This document shows positions 31,689-42,958 of a stretch of 64,000 nucleotides of DNA, one piece after another. The position numbers and the translations under genes are program-made. Positions within the stretch are counted from its first letter, which is position 1, and each line of letters begins with the position of its first letter. The notes under the pieces were generated by a model. It was not told where the DNA came from. It was given only the letters and a program-made list of their open reading frames with translations, and made no database searches. The stretch is from Fagopyrum homotropicum (Eukaryota > Streptophyta > Magnoliopsida > Caryophyllales > Polygonaceae): NCBI GenBank assembly GCA_033239125.1, contig BSWB01000005.1, positions 22,559,447 to 22,623,446 of the forward strand, read 5' to 3'.

Positions 31689-33408
31689 TGATAGCATGTA
31701 TTATAGTCTATATTTTGGGGCTAGTTTAGACGTTTTATCTTCATAAATCTGCATGTATGGATGTATATTCTTTGATTATATTGTTGTTTTGTCAACCTTT
31801 GCGGGAATTGAGGTCTACACCTAGTTTCGTTGTAATCGTAGGTAAAATGGCACGTTTTGGACTAAAATGGAGCAAAGGAAGCTAAGGAGTCATTGGAGCT
31901 ACATACTGGAGCTTTAAGAAGATCTCAAGAAGCATGGGAATGATTAAGAAGAATTACTTTGGAAAAGATTCGAGAGATTTCACATTCAGTTGAGAATCAC
32001 CTCGGTCAGCTACAGTACCACCTCGACCGAGGTGATCTTGAGGAGCGTCCCGACCGAGGCGAACACCCTGCCGCCGGCGAGATCTTTTGTTTTTGGAAAG
32101 AAGATATCTTATATTTTAGGCTGGATTTCTGGAAGGAAGATATTATATTAGGCTGATTTATTTTAAGAGATAGAGATATATTTTATAGAAAATTATCTTT
32201 TTAAGATATTTTATCTTTGGAAGATAATTCTCCTATACAAAGGGTTGTATTTTCTACAATTCATCCATCTTCGGATCAAGGATTTTCTGGAGATTTTCTG
32301 AGAGTTTTGAAGGAAGTATTGAAGGATTGAAGTTCAAGAAAGGAAGGAATCATAGATGGAGTTAGCTTTTGAAGGAGTTTTGTAAGATCTTTTCAGATCT
32401 CTTTTGGTTTGTTGTCTTTGCTAATTTGTGACTGAGGAACGCTTGTTTGTTGATTGTTTAATTCAGCTTTTTCTTAAGGTTTTCTTGTTCGAATATTGAT
32501 TCCTCTACCATTAATTTGATTATTGTTATCATTATGATTGTTGGCTAAGTTTCTTATGCGATTCTGGGGTGATTGGCTGAAAGTTGTGATAAAGACGATG
32601 ATAGAATGATCTTAATCCTAGTAGGACCCTGAAAGCTCGAGCCTTTACCTTAATCGAAGAAAACCTCGGTCAGCTGTCGAACATCTCGACCGAGATGGTA
32701 CATAAACTGAGCGAGGCAAAACTTTCCTAAACCTTATCTGAGTTGAGAGTTTAAGTTTGCCAGATCTTATCCTTATTACACATTTCTTGGTTCAATGCAA
32801 GCCTAGGATGAGACTTACCCGGTGATTCCTTTATTTGTTTACCCAAGATCATGAGTGTAGGTAATAAAGGTTTATCCTTTTATTGGGGTTTGAGTGTGCC
32901 TTCATCCCATCTTTGTGACTTAGCCTGAGACTTACCCGGTAAAGGTTGATTCTATTCCCTTAGGTGGTGTGTTGGTTTGAGATTATAGTTCCTTTCCTTA
33001 GTACCTTGAGACTTACCCGGTAATAGGAGCTTTGGTTTGGGATAGTGAGTAGTGAGACTTACCCGGTGATCTATTCCCACCTTAGAAACACATTCCCTTT
33101 GCAAACCTCAGCTTTGTCCGCGTTATCTTTTGAGATCTTAAGCCGGAACCACAAATAGATGCTTTAATCCCTAGAATCCGCATTTCCCCTTACTTGACTT
33201 ATACATCAACTTTGATTGCTTTAATTGCTTTTAGTTAATTGCAATATTTGACAACCTGATTTTGTGCTTTGTTTCACCTAAGTCCCTGTGATCGACCCTC
33301 ATAATTCTTTCTTTTATTACAATTAATCCGTACACTACGGGTTCGCATATTGTTCAAGCATACTTTTTGGGTTATAAATTTTAATGCTTGCACACACCTT
33401 TTGGAGCG

Positions 33409-33412
<4 letters not shown>
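31689..33412 (+). repeat. Ath1 3' LTR
   Basis: 1724 bp, TGATAGCATG...GCGAACA. The word cluster at about 31997-32065 keeps the 16-bp inverted word CACCTCGACCGAGGTG. The TATA position reads TATACAAAG. GAGACTTACCCGGT repeats lie at about 32810-33070. It differs from the 5' LTR at many scattered sites. Confidence 0.93.

Positions 33413-33484
<72 letters not shown>
33413..33484. repeat. (AT)n microsatellite at the Ath1 insertion site
   Basis: About 72 bp of pure AT, directly touching the Ath1 3' LTR. The left flank has only about 12 bp of AT, so Ath1 landed near one edge of the run or the run expanded afterwards. Confidence 0.95.
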
Positions 33485-33488
<4 letters not shown>

Positions 33489-33689
33489 ATATTTTTATTT
33501 GGGACGCCGGGCTGGGCATAGAGTGGCGTCTGGATCCGGTCTGGTGGGCTGGTCTTTTTGTGTGGTTGGGCTTTCTCCTATGTTCATTTCGATCCTTTTT
33601 TGGGCAAGCGGGTCAAGCTGGACGGGTTACCCGAAGATGATCAGGTCTAATAAAAACATATAAAGAATGATGTATCCTTATTTGTTACA
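33485..33689. other. Unassigned spacer
   Basis: GC-richer sequence with no supported gene. Open frames here are extensions of the AT run. Confidence 0.5.
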
Positions 33690-34086
33690 ACGCCGATGTT
33701 GTTTATGCCCTAGTACTCTACCTCAACGACGATGTTGGTTATGCCCTAGTACTTTGTCTCAACACTAGACTTGGAGACCATGACTTGTTGCTTGAATGAC
33801 CACGAGATGATGTTGTCCCAAGGTAAACGTAGTACCTGGAGTAGATTGTTGGGTGTCCGGACACCCAATCTAGTCAACATCAGAGTACGTAGTCAGTGTC
33901 AAGGCGTGGGATTGTGATAGTGAAACTTCCAAGACTCACCGAGCTTAGCTTTTGTGTCAAGCGGAGTAGCGACAAGCTTGTAGGATGATATACCGGGTTT
34001 AACCAAGATCTCATGGGCGTACTTTTGTTGGTGGAGGAAGAGTATTTTAGAGGAGCGAATGGTCGTAACTCCAAGGAAGTATAAAA
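33690..34086 (-). pseudogene. Ty1/copia RT-RNaseH scrap
   Basis: Translating the minus strand gives, from about 34085 down, FLGVTTIRSSKILFLHQQKY, AHEILVKPGISSYKLVATPL and DTKAKLGESWK, the end of a copia reverse transcriptase. After a gap it gives ISWSFKQQVMVSKSSVETKY and GITNIVVEVEY, the copia RNase H phrase. The two parts are joined by an internal deletion near 33850-33880. A 36-bp tandem duplication (33691-33726 and 33727-33762) repeats the last twelve codons. It is too broken to function and its parent element is not visible nearby. Confidence 0.75.
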
Positions 34087-34504
34087 AAATGATGTGTTAC
34101 TCTTTTTGTTCCTATTTGTGACTTTGTATTAAAAGTGATTATGTAAAATAAAAGATAAATAAATTAAGATTTACTTTAGAATTTTCTTAATTGTGCATTT
34201 TTAACACTTATGTATACACTTTATCCCATTACCTGCGCCTTGAAACTTTAAATACTTTAGCCTCGTTATTTTTTCACTTTTTAACCCTTCACTTTTGATC
34301 CACAGTTGCACACTATAATTTTAGTTTTTCACTTTGATTCTTATTTGGGAGGATTTTTCTAGTTTTTTTTTTTCTTTGCAACTTTGACCTTATTTATGTA
34401 GTTGTCCAAAACCCAAAACTAAATTGGCTTTTGCTTTCGTGTTATGCACTTTTGGGCTTTATTGTGCAAACAAAATTATTGTAACTTTATTGTGAAAAAT
34501 TAGC
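34087..34504. other. AT-rich intergenic DNA, nothing seen
   Basis: No open frame, RNA gene or repeat recognised. Confidence 0.5.
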
Positions 34505-34625
34505 GGCTAACAATCCTATTTTATTTTTCTCTATAAATTAACTTCTCAACGACACGTGTCTATATACATATATTTTTCAATTGAGAAGTTGATTTTAACC
34601 TAAAAAATAAAAAGGATAGTGAGCC
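34505..34625. mobile_element. Small MITE
   Basis: 121 bp with imperfect terminal inverted repeats of about 45 bp: GGCTAACAATCCTATTTTAT on the left, GGCTCACTATCCTTTTTATT as reverse complement of the right end, both continuing to AACTTCTCAA. The loop contains the palindrome GACACGTGTC. No clear target duplication, so the superfamily is open. Confidence 0.7.
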
Positions 34626-34694
34626 ACTCAATTTTTACAAGTATATTAAAATAGTGTACTCGTGTGCACACTAAATAAGGCTTCTAACACTTAC

Positions 34695-34972
34695 CTTATG
34701 AGAAGGAGCGATAACCTCTAAGAGAGATTTGATCTCAAAATCAATGTTCTTGATTTTTTCACATATTAAATCTCCAAAAAGAAAAAAAAAATTAAAAGAA
34801 GAAACACCTCCATCACTTTCACTTCCTTTTTAAGTTCGACCAAAATTTATAGAAAAGCAAAAGAGTAAAATTAATGAAATGAAAAGCAGAAGCTAACTTT
34901 TGTAGACTCTTGGACATTTCTGGTTTGAACCTCAAGCTCATCGACATTTATTTGATTGACTTCTCCGCCCAT
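34695..34972 (-). pseudogene. Possible two-exon host gene scrap
   Basis: On the minus strand an ATG at 34972 opens a short acidic peptide (MGGEVNQINVDELEVQTRNV, QESTK) to about 34898. It is followed by an AT-rich intron-like stretch and a second short open piece NIDFEIKSLLEVIAPSHK (34748-34695), preceded by AG and ending at a good donor, AAG|GTAAGTG. The lack of stops and the splice-like ends suggest two exons of a host gene fragment. I do not recognise the protein, and chance is a real alternative. Confidence 0.25.
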
Positions 34973-35133
34973 CCAAAGGCAACATAAATGTGTTAAATTA
35001 AACAAATGAAAACAAACAAGTAGAACAAATTGTATCATTGGACCGTATATTGAGTTTATCCCTTAAATATTAGTTTATTATTTTATCGCTTAATATTTTC
35101 CTACATAAAATTTTTTGAAAGAATTGACATTAT

Positions 35134-36391
35134 GGGCCTTTTACACCATACAGTTGAAAATCAAGGCCCTCCCAATTTCTAATTGAGAAATTGGACCCCT
35201 ATATAATGGGGTAAATCAGAAATAGTACAAAAGTGGGCAAAAAGTGGACATCCCATCTTATTTGACTAGTGAAAGATTTGATGGAAATTTTGAAGGGAAT
35301 TTATGCCAAAAAAAAACGCATGGTTGTCAGTGTAGTACGTAGTTATTACCCCAAATGCATGTAACAGTTACCCAAAATTGGTTTCCTGTAATTTTTTGGC
35401 ATGTACGTAGTTATTACTCAAAATGCATACAAATCCACATACTCTAGTTTGATATGAATAGGTAATTGTTTTGAAAGATATTGATATATTTGGGTAGGTG
35501 GTTTGTTTGTATGGTACATCGAACATGGTAAGTGCATATCCCAATATTGAGATCGAAACTTTGGGTAATCAAACATAAATCGTCATACAACACACAAAAA
35601 AGATAACACACCTAACATACCCAAAAAGAACAACCTAATTTTGTTAACCAAAAGTGTGTTAACATTTCCACACAAGTTTTTGCCCTAAAAAACAATCTTA
35701 CCCAAGACAACTGTTAACAATTTCGCCTAATTTTCATAATACATACCCAAAACAGCAACAATAACGGCAAAAAAAACCTTACTTAGTGCAAGCTTACCCA
35801 CCTATCCTGCAAAATACATCCTTACATATTTGGGTAAGATAAAATACATACCAAAAAAATACAAATCTGGTTCCCGGCAGCGACGGAGCAAGAATGACGA
35901 ACTTTAGAGGGCGGTGTTGTCGACGGAGAAATGAAGTCGGGGACAGGTGAGAGAGAGGGTTGGTGATGGAACTACGAGTAGACAGCGGTACTGGCGACGG
36001 AAATCAGCGGCGTATACCCTCCTCGCGACAACCTTGACGGCAAAACCCTAGATCTCTCGCTCTCCCTTCGGTGTTGGCCTGGTGACCAAATGTCATGGCG
36101 GCGAGGCAGTGCTCCCTAGTGGCCGGAGTACTGGAGGCGGTGACTATACACGGGAAGGAGAAGAAAGGGTTACAAGAGGGAGAGAGGTTCGAGTGAGAGA
36201 AAGTGAGGAGAGAGAAAAGTAAAGAAATGGGGAAATAGAGGGAGAAATTAGTAGAAAAAGTAAATGTCTAATCAATATTCAAAATTAGTACCCTTATTTT
36301 TCTAATTTGCAGGCCATTTTCCCCCTATTTTATATAGGAGCCTATTTTATAAAACACCAATTTCAAGAGCCCCATTTCCCAAATTAAGTCA
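35134..36391. mobile_element. Unclassified non-autonomous TE-like unit
   Basis: The outer parts are loosely inverted (GAAATTGG and CCTATATAA with a G run on each side, near 35200 and 36320-36375), and ACATTAT occurs just outside both ends. The interior has a repeated GTACGTAGTTATTAC phrase (about 35337 and 35405), an ACCC-rich stretch, and a GC-rich block (35870-36200) that looks like captured leader sequence. The layout recalls Mutator-type elements carrying foreign DNA, but the termini are too diverged to be sure. Confidence 0.3.
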
Positions 36392-36599
36392 ACATTATTT
36401 GATCAATGAAATAAAAAAGTTTTCGGTTCACAAATCTCTTCATGATATCAGAGTACTTTTTTAGCCTAGGGTTCCGCACAAAATAAAACTATAACCCAAA
36501 AATAACCCTGTTTCCGCTGTCACGTTATTAGAAACGACTTTGGCCGCTGGTATGAGAGAATACTTTCTCCGCCGGTATCAACCACGACTTAATCCGCCG

Positions 36600-37470
36600 G
36601 TATCGAAAACAACTTTGACCGTCGTTGTTCATCCTAAAATCATGACACAAGACAAACAAACACAACCAAAATTTTCCCATACTTCGATCTATTACTTGCA
36701 TCCCTCAGGATCATCCTCGTTCGCAAATATGCCTATTCAGTTATCCAACGATAATTGTAGGATTGGTATATTGTCTTGACCCATTCCCTAACCGCAAAAC
36801 GAAAAGTTACCTTCGCAAACGACAAAACTAATGAACCGGGTGCTTCATCGGACGGATATTCCGATTGGATTTGTGTTATTTTTGTGATTCAAATTTTGAT
36901 TATCAAATCTATGATTCATCCCTCCAAAAATTGGTGGGCTATTGTGCTAATGCTTATCTTCTTTGGCAAGACCTAAAAGAACGTTTTGATGTTGACAACA
37001 ACCCTGTTTACTTCAACTACACGATGATCTTGCTTGTTGTAAACAAAATGGTCAAATAATTGGTGCATACGTCATCCGCAATAAAAGATATGGGATGAGA
37101 TATCATCCCAACTTACCAATATGTGCAAATGTGTTTGCACATGAGGTAACAAAATCAAAACCAAAGAAGAGGAAGTTCACCAATTCCTCATTGGGCTAGA
37201 TGACAATGTTTATGCATCTCTCATATCAAATATTGTTGCTTAGGAACCCTTTTCATAACTTAACAAGGTATATTCCCTCGCAATTCAAGAAGAACGTCTC
37301 AAAACTATTGCCCGAGAACGAGACAACCGCCTTGAAGAAACAACTTTTTCGGAAATTTCTCAACGTAGTTCTCATACCCCTACACCACAAAAGGATCAAT
37401 GCTTTTGAAATCATTGCACAAGATCGGGTCATATTATGAAAACCTGCTTCAAAATCCAAAGCTATCCATA
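36600..37470 (+). pseudogene. gag: copia gag
   Basis: Pieces in different frames show the usual copia gag order: YYLHPSGSSSFANMPIQLS, LTHSLTAKRKVTF, YLLWQDLKERFDVDN, then after shifts CTCGNKIKTKEEEVHQFLIG and LDDNVYASLISNI. A CCHC knuckle, with C at about 37400 and SGHIMKTC following, is kept apart from one stop inside it. Several stops and frameshifts rule out function. Confidence 0.75.
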
Positions 37471-38085
37471 TTGGTGGATCGCTCGCAATGGTACGCCTTC
37501 TACTACGCCGTCAATTGGTGCTCCTCATTCGTCGGCACAAACCCTTCCACCATCAAAGCCAACCTCTCGCGCAACAACTACAATCCTCTCCGGACCAGCC
37601 GGGCAGGTCAACTTTGCCTCTCATGGTCCCTTAACACTTCAGGATTTGAAAGACATCGGGCCTACAACTGGGGATACTCATTGGAACGCCATTTTATTTG
37701 TCTTGAACTACTACCTCTCTCATTCAACCCAGGATACTACTTCAATTATTATTTTACTACCTTGGATACTTGATTCCGGAGCCTCTTTTCATATGACAGG
37801 GGATCGTTCTCAACTCTATAAACTTAAATTAGTTACCACATGCCGGATCAAGATCCCTACGGAGTTCTAGTCTCAACCTCACATGCAAGGAGTCTACACA
37901 TCAATGCCTCCCTTCACCTACCCCGATTAATATTTGTTCCCGGGCTTGACTATCATCTTCTCTCCCAAAATCAAATAACTATAAATTTGAATTGTGTTTT
38001 TATGATAACTAATAAACTTTGTGTTATACAGGATCGTACTTCAAGGACGTTGATTGGAGTAGGTGAAACCTGTGATGGAATATAA
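37436..38085 (+). pseudogene. pol: copia protease and pre-integrase region
   Basis: After the knuckle comes a Ser/Thr/Pro-rich linker, then the protease signature LPWILDSGASFHMTGD (about 37758-37805; active-site DSG). Next comes the stretch before integrase: FVPGLDYHLLSQNQITINLN, FMITNKLCVIQDRTSRTLIG. One stop and a frameshift separate them (about 37868). Confidence 0.78.
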
Positions 38086-38089
38086 TGGC

Positions 38090-38600
38090 TTCATTGAATG
38101 GCAAATAATTCTCCATTTCTTTCATGACTTACCACTATCGGCAACACCACACTCTACAACCGTCTTGGCTATCCTTCTAACACCATAGCCGCCTTTCTTT
38201 GGGATATTTGCCTTCGGGCCAAACTACCTCGATCATCCTTTCATATTAGAACTTCTCGTGCATCCTCTTTATTTTATTTAGTACATTTAGATATTTGGGA
38301 GCCTTACCATACCCTTTCCACTTCTTGGTGTTCTTACTTTCTTACTATTTTAGATGATTACTCTCATTGTACATGGGTTCATATAATAAAAGGAAAAGAT
38401 GAAGCCATTACTTTAATTCAACATTTTTGTGTTATGGTTCAAATGCAATACAATTCTTGTGTCCAAATCTTTCGCAGCGATAATGCTAAGGAATTTATTT
38501 CCCTTCAACCTACTCTTCAAGGCAAGGTATCCAGTTAAAAAACTCCTACATCTACACACCATAATAAAATAGGAGGGTACAACGCAAACACCATCATATC
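38090..38600 (+). pseudogene. pol: copia integrase core
   Basis: Across several frames: DICLRAKLPRSSF, LVHLDIWEPYHTLSTS (first catalytic Asp in HLDIW), YFLTILDDYSHCTWV, EAITLIQHFCVMVQMQYNS, IFRSDNAKEFISL (second Asp). The region that should carry the catalytic Glu is missing or scrambled, ending KTPTSTHHNKIGGYNANT, just before the tandem duplication. Confidence 0.75.
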
Positions 38601-39621
38601 CTTAATGTGGCTAGACCTCTGATGTTTCAAGGGCATTTACCAAATCTCTTTGGGGAGAATGTGTTCTTACAACCTGTTACCTCATCAATCGTATCCTACA
38701 CTCATTCTCCATCACAAAACTCCTTACGAGCTCCTTTATGGCTCTTCACCTAGACTTCACCATCTTTGGGTATTTAGTTATCTTCCTTATTGTTCCCTTA
38801 TACCTCTGTTTTCCGACAAATTTTAATATTGGGGTCGAAAATGTGTCTTTTAGGATATCCATCTTCACAAAAGGCCTTAAAAAAGGTTGGATCTTTTAGT
38901 ATATCCATCTCCACATCGACAAACCCCTGAACTTACAAAGTCCACAACAAACCCCACATAATTTTCCCTAACCCCAATAAATTACCAAGAAAACCCACCT
39001 TGTGGGCCCTCCATCCCCGCGAGCCACCCTCCAATTAATTCCCAAAACCCCAACGGATTTGTTATAGGGACAGAGCAACCCCTGCGGTACCCCCGACCTA
39101 ACCCCATCATATCCTTAATGTGGCTAGATCTCTGATGTTTCAAGGGCATTTACCAACTTCTCTTTGGGGAGAATGTGTTCTTACAACCTGTTACCTCATC
39201 AATCGTATCCTACACTCATTCTCCATCACAAAACTCCTTACGAGCTCCTTTATGGCTCTTCACCTAGACTTCACCATCTTTGGGTATTTAGTTATCTTCC
39301 TTATTGTTCCCTTATACCTCTGTTTTCCGACAAATTTTAATATTGGGGTCGAAAATGTGTCTTTTAGGATATCCATCTTCACAAAAGGCCTTAAAAAAGG
39401 TTGGATCTTTTAGTATATCCATCTCCACATCGACAAACCCCTGAACTTACAAAGTCCACAACAAACCCCACATAATTTTCCCTAACCCCAATAAATTACC
39501 AAGAAAACCCACCTTGTGGGCCCTCCATCCCTGCGAGCCACCCTCCAATTAATTCCCAAAACCCCAACGGATTTGTTATAGGGACAGAGCAACCCCTGCG
39601 GTACCCCCGACCTAACCCCAT
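38591..39621 (+). repeat. 513-bp tandem duplication inside copia INT
   Basis: Copy 1 (38591-39103) and copy 2 (39104-39617) are almost identical; I count about four differences including one indel. The join shares CCAT with both edges. Copy 2 keeps the integrase reading ARSLMFQGHLPTSLWGECV and TTCYLINR in one frame, while copy 1 is shifted at LPNLFGE. The duplicated segment also contains the Pro-rich post-INT linker. Confidence 0.93.
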
Positions 39622-39748
39622 ACTTTCTTGTAGTTGCCCCCGTCCCAACAAACTACCCCTCCTTTCCCCACTGACACGGGCCCCACTCCTCAACAAATCC
39701 CCTCATCTTTTACCCACTGTCATGCAGGCCCTCAATCTCTAACAACCT

Positions 39749-41358
39749 TGATAACATGAATTATAGTCTAAGTATTGACAATTGTTTTGATTGTTTCTCT
39801 TCATTATTCCGCATGCATGGGTATAGATTAATATTGATTATGCCATTATTTGTCTACTTTGCAAAGAATCGAGGTCTACACTAACTTTGATTGTAATTGT
39901 AGGAATTCCCAATTTTGGATAAAAAAGGGACATTGAAGCATAAGGAGTCTAGTCAGCTGCATTATCAAACACTTGGGACAGGGAGAAGAAAATAAGAACC
40001 TTAGGAAATGGATTCAAGAAGAAATCAAGAGAACAAACGAAGAAAAGTACGCAATTGAAGATGTATCTCGGATGAAGACCGTAACCATCTCGACCGAGAT
40101 GTGTTACTGGGCTTGATCGAGATCGTGCCAGCCTGCAACCCAAGAATAATAAATATTTTGCCCTAAATTATTTTATATGAATGGAAGGTAAATATTGCTG
40201 GAAGGACAACTTTTACGACGGAGATTTTACGGTTGACGGATGCGATTTCTATTCTCTTTGACGGAAGGAGATCTTGGAAGGACTGCATCCAAAGGATAGA
40301 AGAATTGCTTAGAAATCAAGATTGAAGTTGAATGAAGAAATCGGAAGACACTTTGTAAGGTTTTTCTTGGAAGCATACTAGTGATTATTATCATCATTTT
40401 GAACACATTATTGATACTTGTTGGATTCCTTTGCACTTTGGATAATTGAGAACCTTTTGTTGAGTGTTTATTTTCCTTTTCTAGGGTGATTAGTTGAAGG
40501 TTGTGGTATAGACGGTGAAAGACTAGACATTTATCTTGATTGGACCCTGAAAGTCTAGTTTTAACCCATTCAATTTGTCGTCTCGGTTTGTTCTTTAGTG
40601 ATCTCGACCGAGATCGGGCAAGAACAAAACGAGATTGAATACACATTGATTGCTTTGAACATGATAATTTTTGGCTAAAACCCATGCGGTTCTAGGGTGA
40701 TTAGTTGAAGGTTGTGGTATAGACGATGGAAGACTAGACCTTTATCTTGATTGGACCCTGAAAGTTGAGTTTTAACCCATTCATTTTTCCGTCTCGGTTT
40801 GTTCTTCAGTGATCTCGACCGAGATCGATCAAGAACAAAATGAGATTGAACCTGGCCGTTTGATTTCGATTGTTTAAGTTATAGTTTTACAAATCCTATC
40901 GTTGCTGCACCTTTTCTGGTTTATATTCAAGCTTAGGAAGAGACTTTCCCGGTGATTCCTTTGCTTGGTTGCATCCGAAGAAGAGTGTTAGGTAACAAAG
41001 CTTAAGAAGAGACTTTCCTCGGTGATTCTGCTACTTCTTATCTTTTATTATGCCGTTCTACACTAGACTTTGTTAGTGTTTCTATGACTTTCACTTATGC
41101 ACATTGAGGACAATGTGTCCTTAAGTATGGGGTGCTTGAATATGGGTCTATAATAACTATACTTTTTGCTTGGATGATCTTATGACTCATTTTTCGATGC
41201 TTATATATATATATGTTTATTGTTCCATGCATTGCATCATGATTTTTGATTGAGATCCGTCAGAAACAGGTTAAAAATATTTTTGTCTCGACCGAAATCC
41301 ATCTAGTCAAACGAGATGAACACAACAGAAGGTCACCAAGGTCAATCATCTTGTTTTC
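39749..41358 (+). mobile_element. Ath4: rearranged Athila remnant
   Basis: It starts TGATAACATGAATTATAG within the copia element. About 1.3 kb of LTR is followed, at about 41045, not by PBS and gag but by 3' non-coding sequence (the post-ORF3 tract AAGTATGGGGTGCTTG at about 41133 and a CTCGACCG word at about 41287). All coding regions are deleted. The LTR has a 211-bp tandem duplication. It is cut at 41358 by Ath5, and the rest lies outside the window. Confidence 0.8.
40481..40862 (+). repeat. 211-bp tandem duplication in the Ath4 LTR
   Basis: Unit 1 (40481-40691) and unit 2 (from 40692) both start CTAGGGTGATTAGTTGAAGG. Each contains one whole U5 hairpin (40579-40634 and 40791-40846) with outer arms GTCTCGGTTTGTTCTT and AAGAACAAAAYGAGA around ATCTCGACCGAGAT. 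Confidence 0.9.
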
Positions 41359-42958
41359 TGTTCGCTCCAAAAGGTGTGTCCAAAAGTCTTAAATTTATAT
41401 TTTGAAATATATCCCAAACCATAAGAAAACCCGCAGTGTACGGATCTATCGTAGTAAGGGTTAATATTCCGGAGTCGATATCAAGGATTTTGTGAGAACA
41501 AATTCAGCAAAGCAATCTATCTCAGTAAGCATGCAAATGAAATGATCAAAAGCAAAGACAAGATTATATAATATGATTAGGGAACGAAGATTCTAAGAAT
41601 CAAAGTATCCAATTGTGGTTTCGGCTCAAGACTTCTAAAGATAAACGTGGACAAGATGAGGTTGCAAAGGGAAGGTATTTCTACGATGGGGATAGATCAC
41701 CGGGTAAGTTTCACTATCCTCTTTTCCATACCAAAGATCCTATCACCGGGTAAGTCTCAAAGAACTCTAGAAAGGTACAAGCACTCAAGCCAACATCACT
41801 CACCTAAGGGAACATAACTAACATCACCGGGTAAGTCTCAGATTAACTCTCAAAGGTAGGATGAAGGCACACTCAAACCCTAACAAAGGATAAACCTTTA
41901 TTACCTAAAACTCATCATCATCGGTAAACAAGCAAAGGAATCACCGGGTAAGTCTCATCCTACGCTTGCATGTAAACCAGGAAAGGTGCAACAATGATAG
42001 GATTTGGCAAACTATAACCTAAACTCAGAACGGACAAGCCGTGGTTCGTCTCGTGCAGTTCTTATCGATCACGATCGAGATGACTCCAGGAACAACCCGA
42101 GACGGGTTTTAGTTTAGGGTTAATTCAAGCTTTCAGGGTCCACTCACGATAAAGGTCTATTCTTTCATCCTCTATACCACAACCTTCAACTAATCACCCT
42201 AGAATCACAAGGGGTTTTAGCCAAAAATCATCATTATTAAGTAATCAAATATATAATCAACATTGTCAAGAAAAGAGGAATAATCAATTAACAAAAGAAT
42301 CTCTATAAACCTTGCAGAAAAACCAGCAATAGTATCAATATATGTGTCTCAAAGAGTTGGATAACAACTCAATAACAACTTCCCAAGATAATCTAACAAT
42401 CTTTCCTTCCTTCAATTTCCAGCAATCCTTCCTTAGTTCTTTTCCTTCCAATAGCCGTCTTTCAGTTCGCCCGTGATCTCCAGATTCCAGCCTCCTTTTT
42501 TTCACATTCACCTCCGGTTCTTATAGGAAAACCTTAGGTCAAATAATATTATATTTCCTTTGGGTTGTGGGTTGTCGACCTCAATCCAGGCCCAATAGGC
42601 CATCTCGGTCGAGGTGCATTTCCGTATCGGTCCAAGATCAGTGGTAAATTACGCGCATGTCTTCGTTTCTTCAACTGAATCCCTCCTTCTTCCTTCAAAT
42701 ATAGTTCTTTCCTTCCTTTTTGTCCTTCCTAAATACTCCATGATGTAGATCCATAGCCTTCTTAGACTCCAATGCTCCATTTCAATCCAAAATACGCCTT
42801 ATTCCCTACAGTTTCAATCAAACGTGGTGCAGACCTCGATTCTTGCAAAGTAAATGAATAATGACATAATCATTAAGAACATACATCCATTCATGTAGAA
42901 TAATGATGATGAAACGTTGAAACCATATCCGAAATACAGAAAATAATTCATGCTATCA
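41359..42958 (-). repeat. Ath5 3' LTR
   Basis: 1600 bp, in element orientation TGATAGCATG...GCGAACA. The U5 hairpin is at 42047-42104 (arms CGTCTCG and CGAGACG, shoulders GTTCTT and GGAAC). Four GAGACTTACCCGGTGA repeats appear as TCACCGGGTAAGTCTCA between 41698 and 41957. A U3 word lies at about 42600-42640. The GATCCGTACACTGCGGGTT block is at about 41430. Confidence 0.92.

Larger units (their letters stand above)
3050..33412 (+). mobile_element. Ath1: outer Athila-type LTR retrotransposon, interrupted by Ath2
   Basis: Two LTRs of about 1.7 kb (TGATAGCATG...GCGAACA) enclose a PBS, gag, PR, INT, an ORF3 and a PPT. Both flanks read ATATA, which is compatible with a target duplication but lies in an AT microsatellite, so it is weak evidence. 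The own sequence is about 11.1 kb once Ath2 (5855-25105) is removed. RT and RNaseH are missing between PR and INT. The two LTRs differ visibly more from each other than those of Ath3, in line with Ath1 being the oldest of the nest. Confidence 0.92.
36392..39748 (+). mobile_element. Decayed Ty1/copia element, interrupted by Ath4
   Basis: Order: PBS-like TGATATCAGAGT (36443-36454; copia elements normally have TGGTATCAGAGC), gag, zinc knuckle, PR, pre-integrase region and INT core, all on the plus strand and all broken. Its RT is not in view because Ath4 sits at 39749. The 5' LTR is not clearly delimited. A 513-bp stretch inside INT is duplicated. Confidence 0.8.

Noticed and set aside
33274..33663. 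Ile-Tyr repeat ORFs on both strands
   Set aside because: They are translations of the AT microsatellite joined to LTR end sequence.
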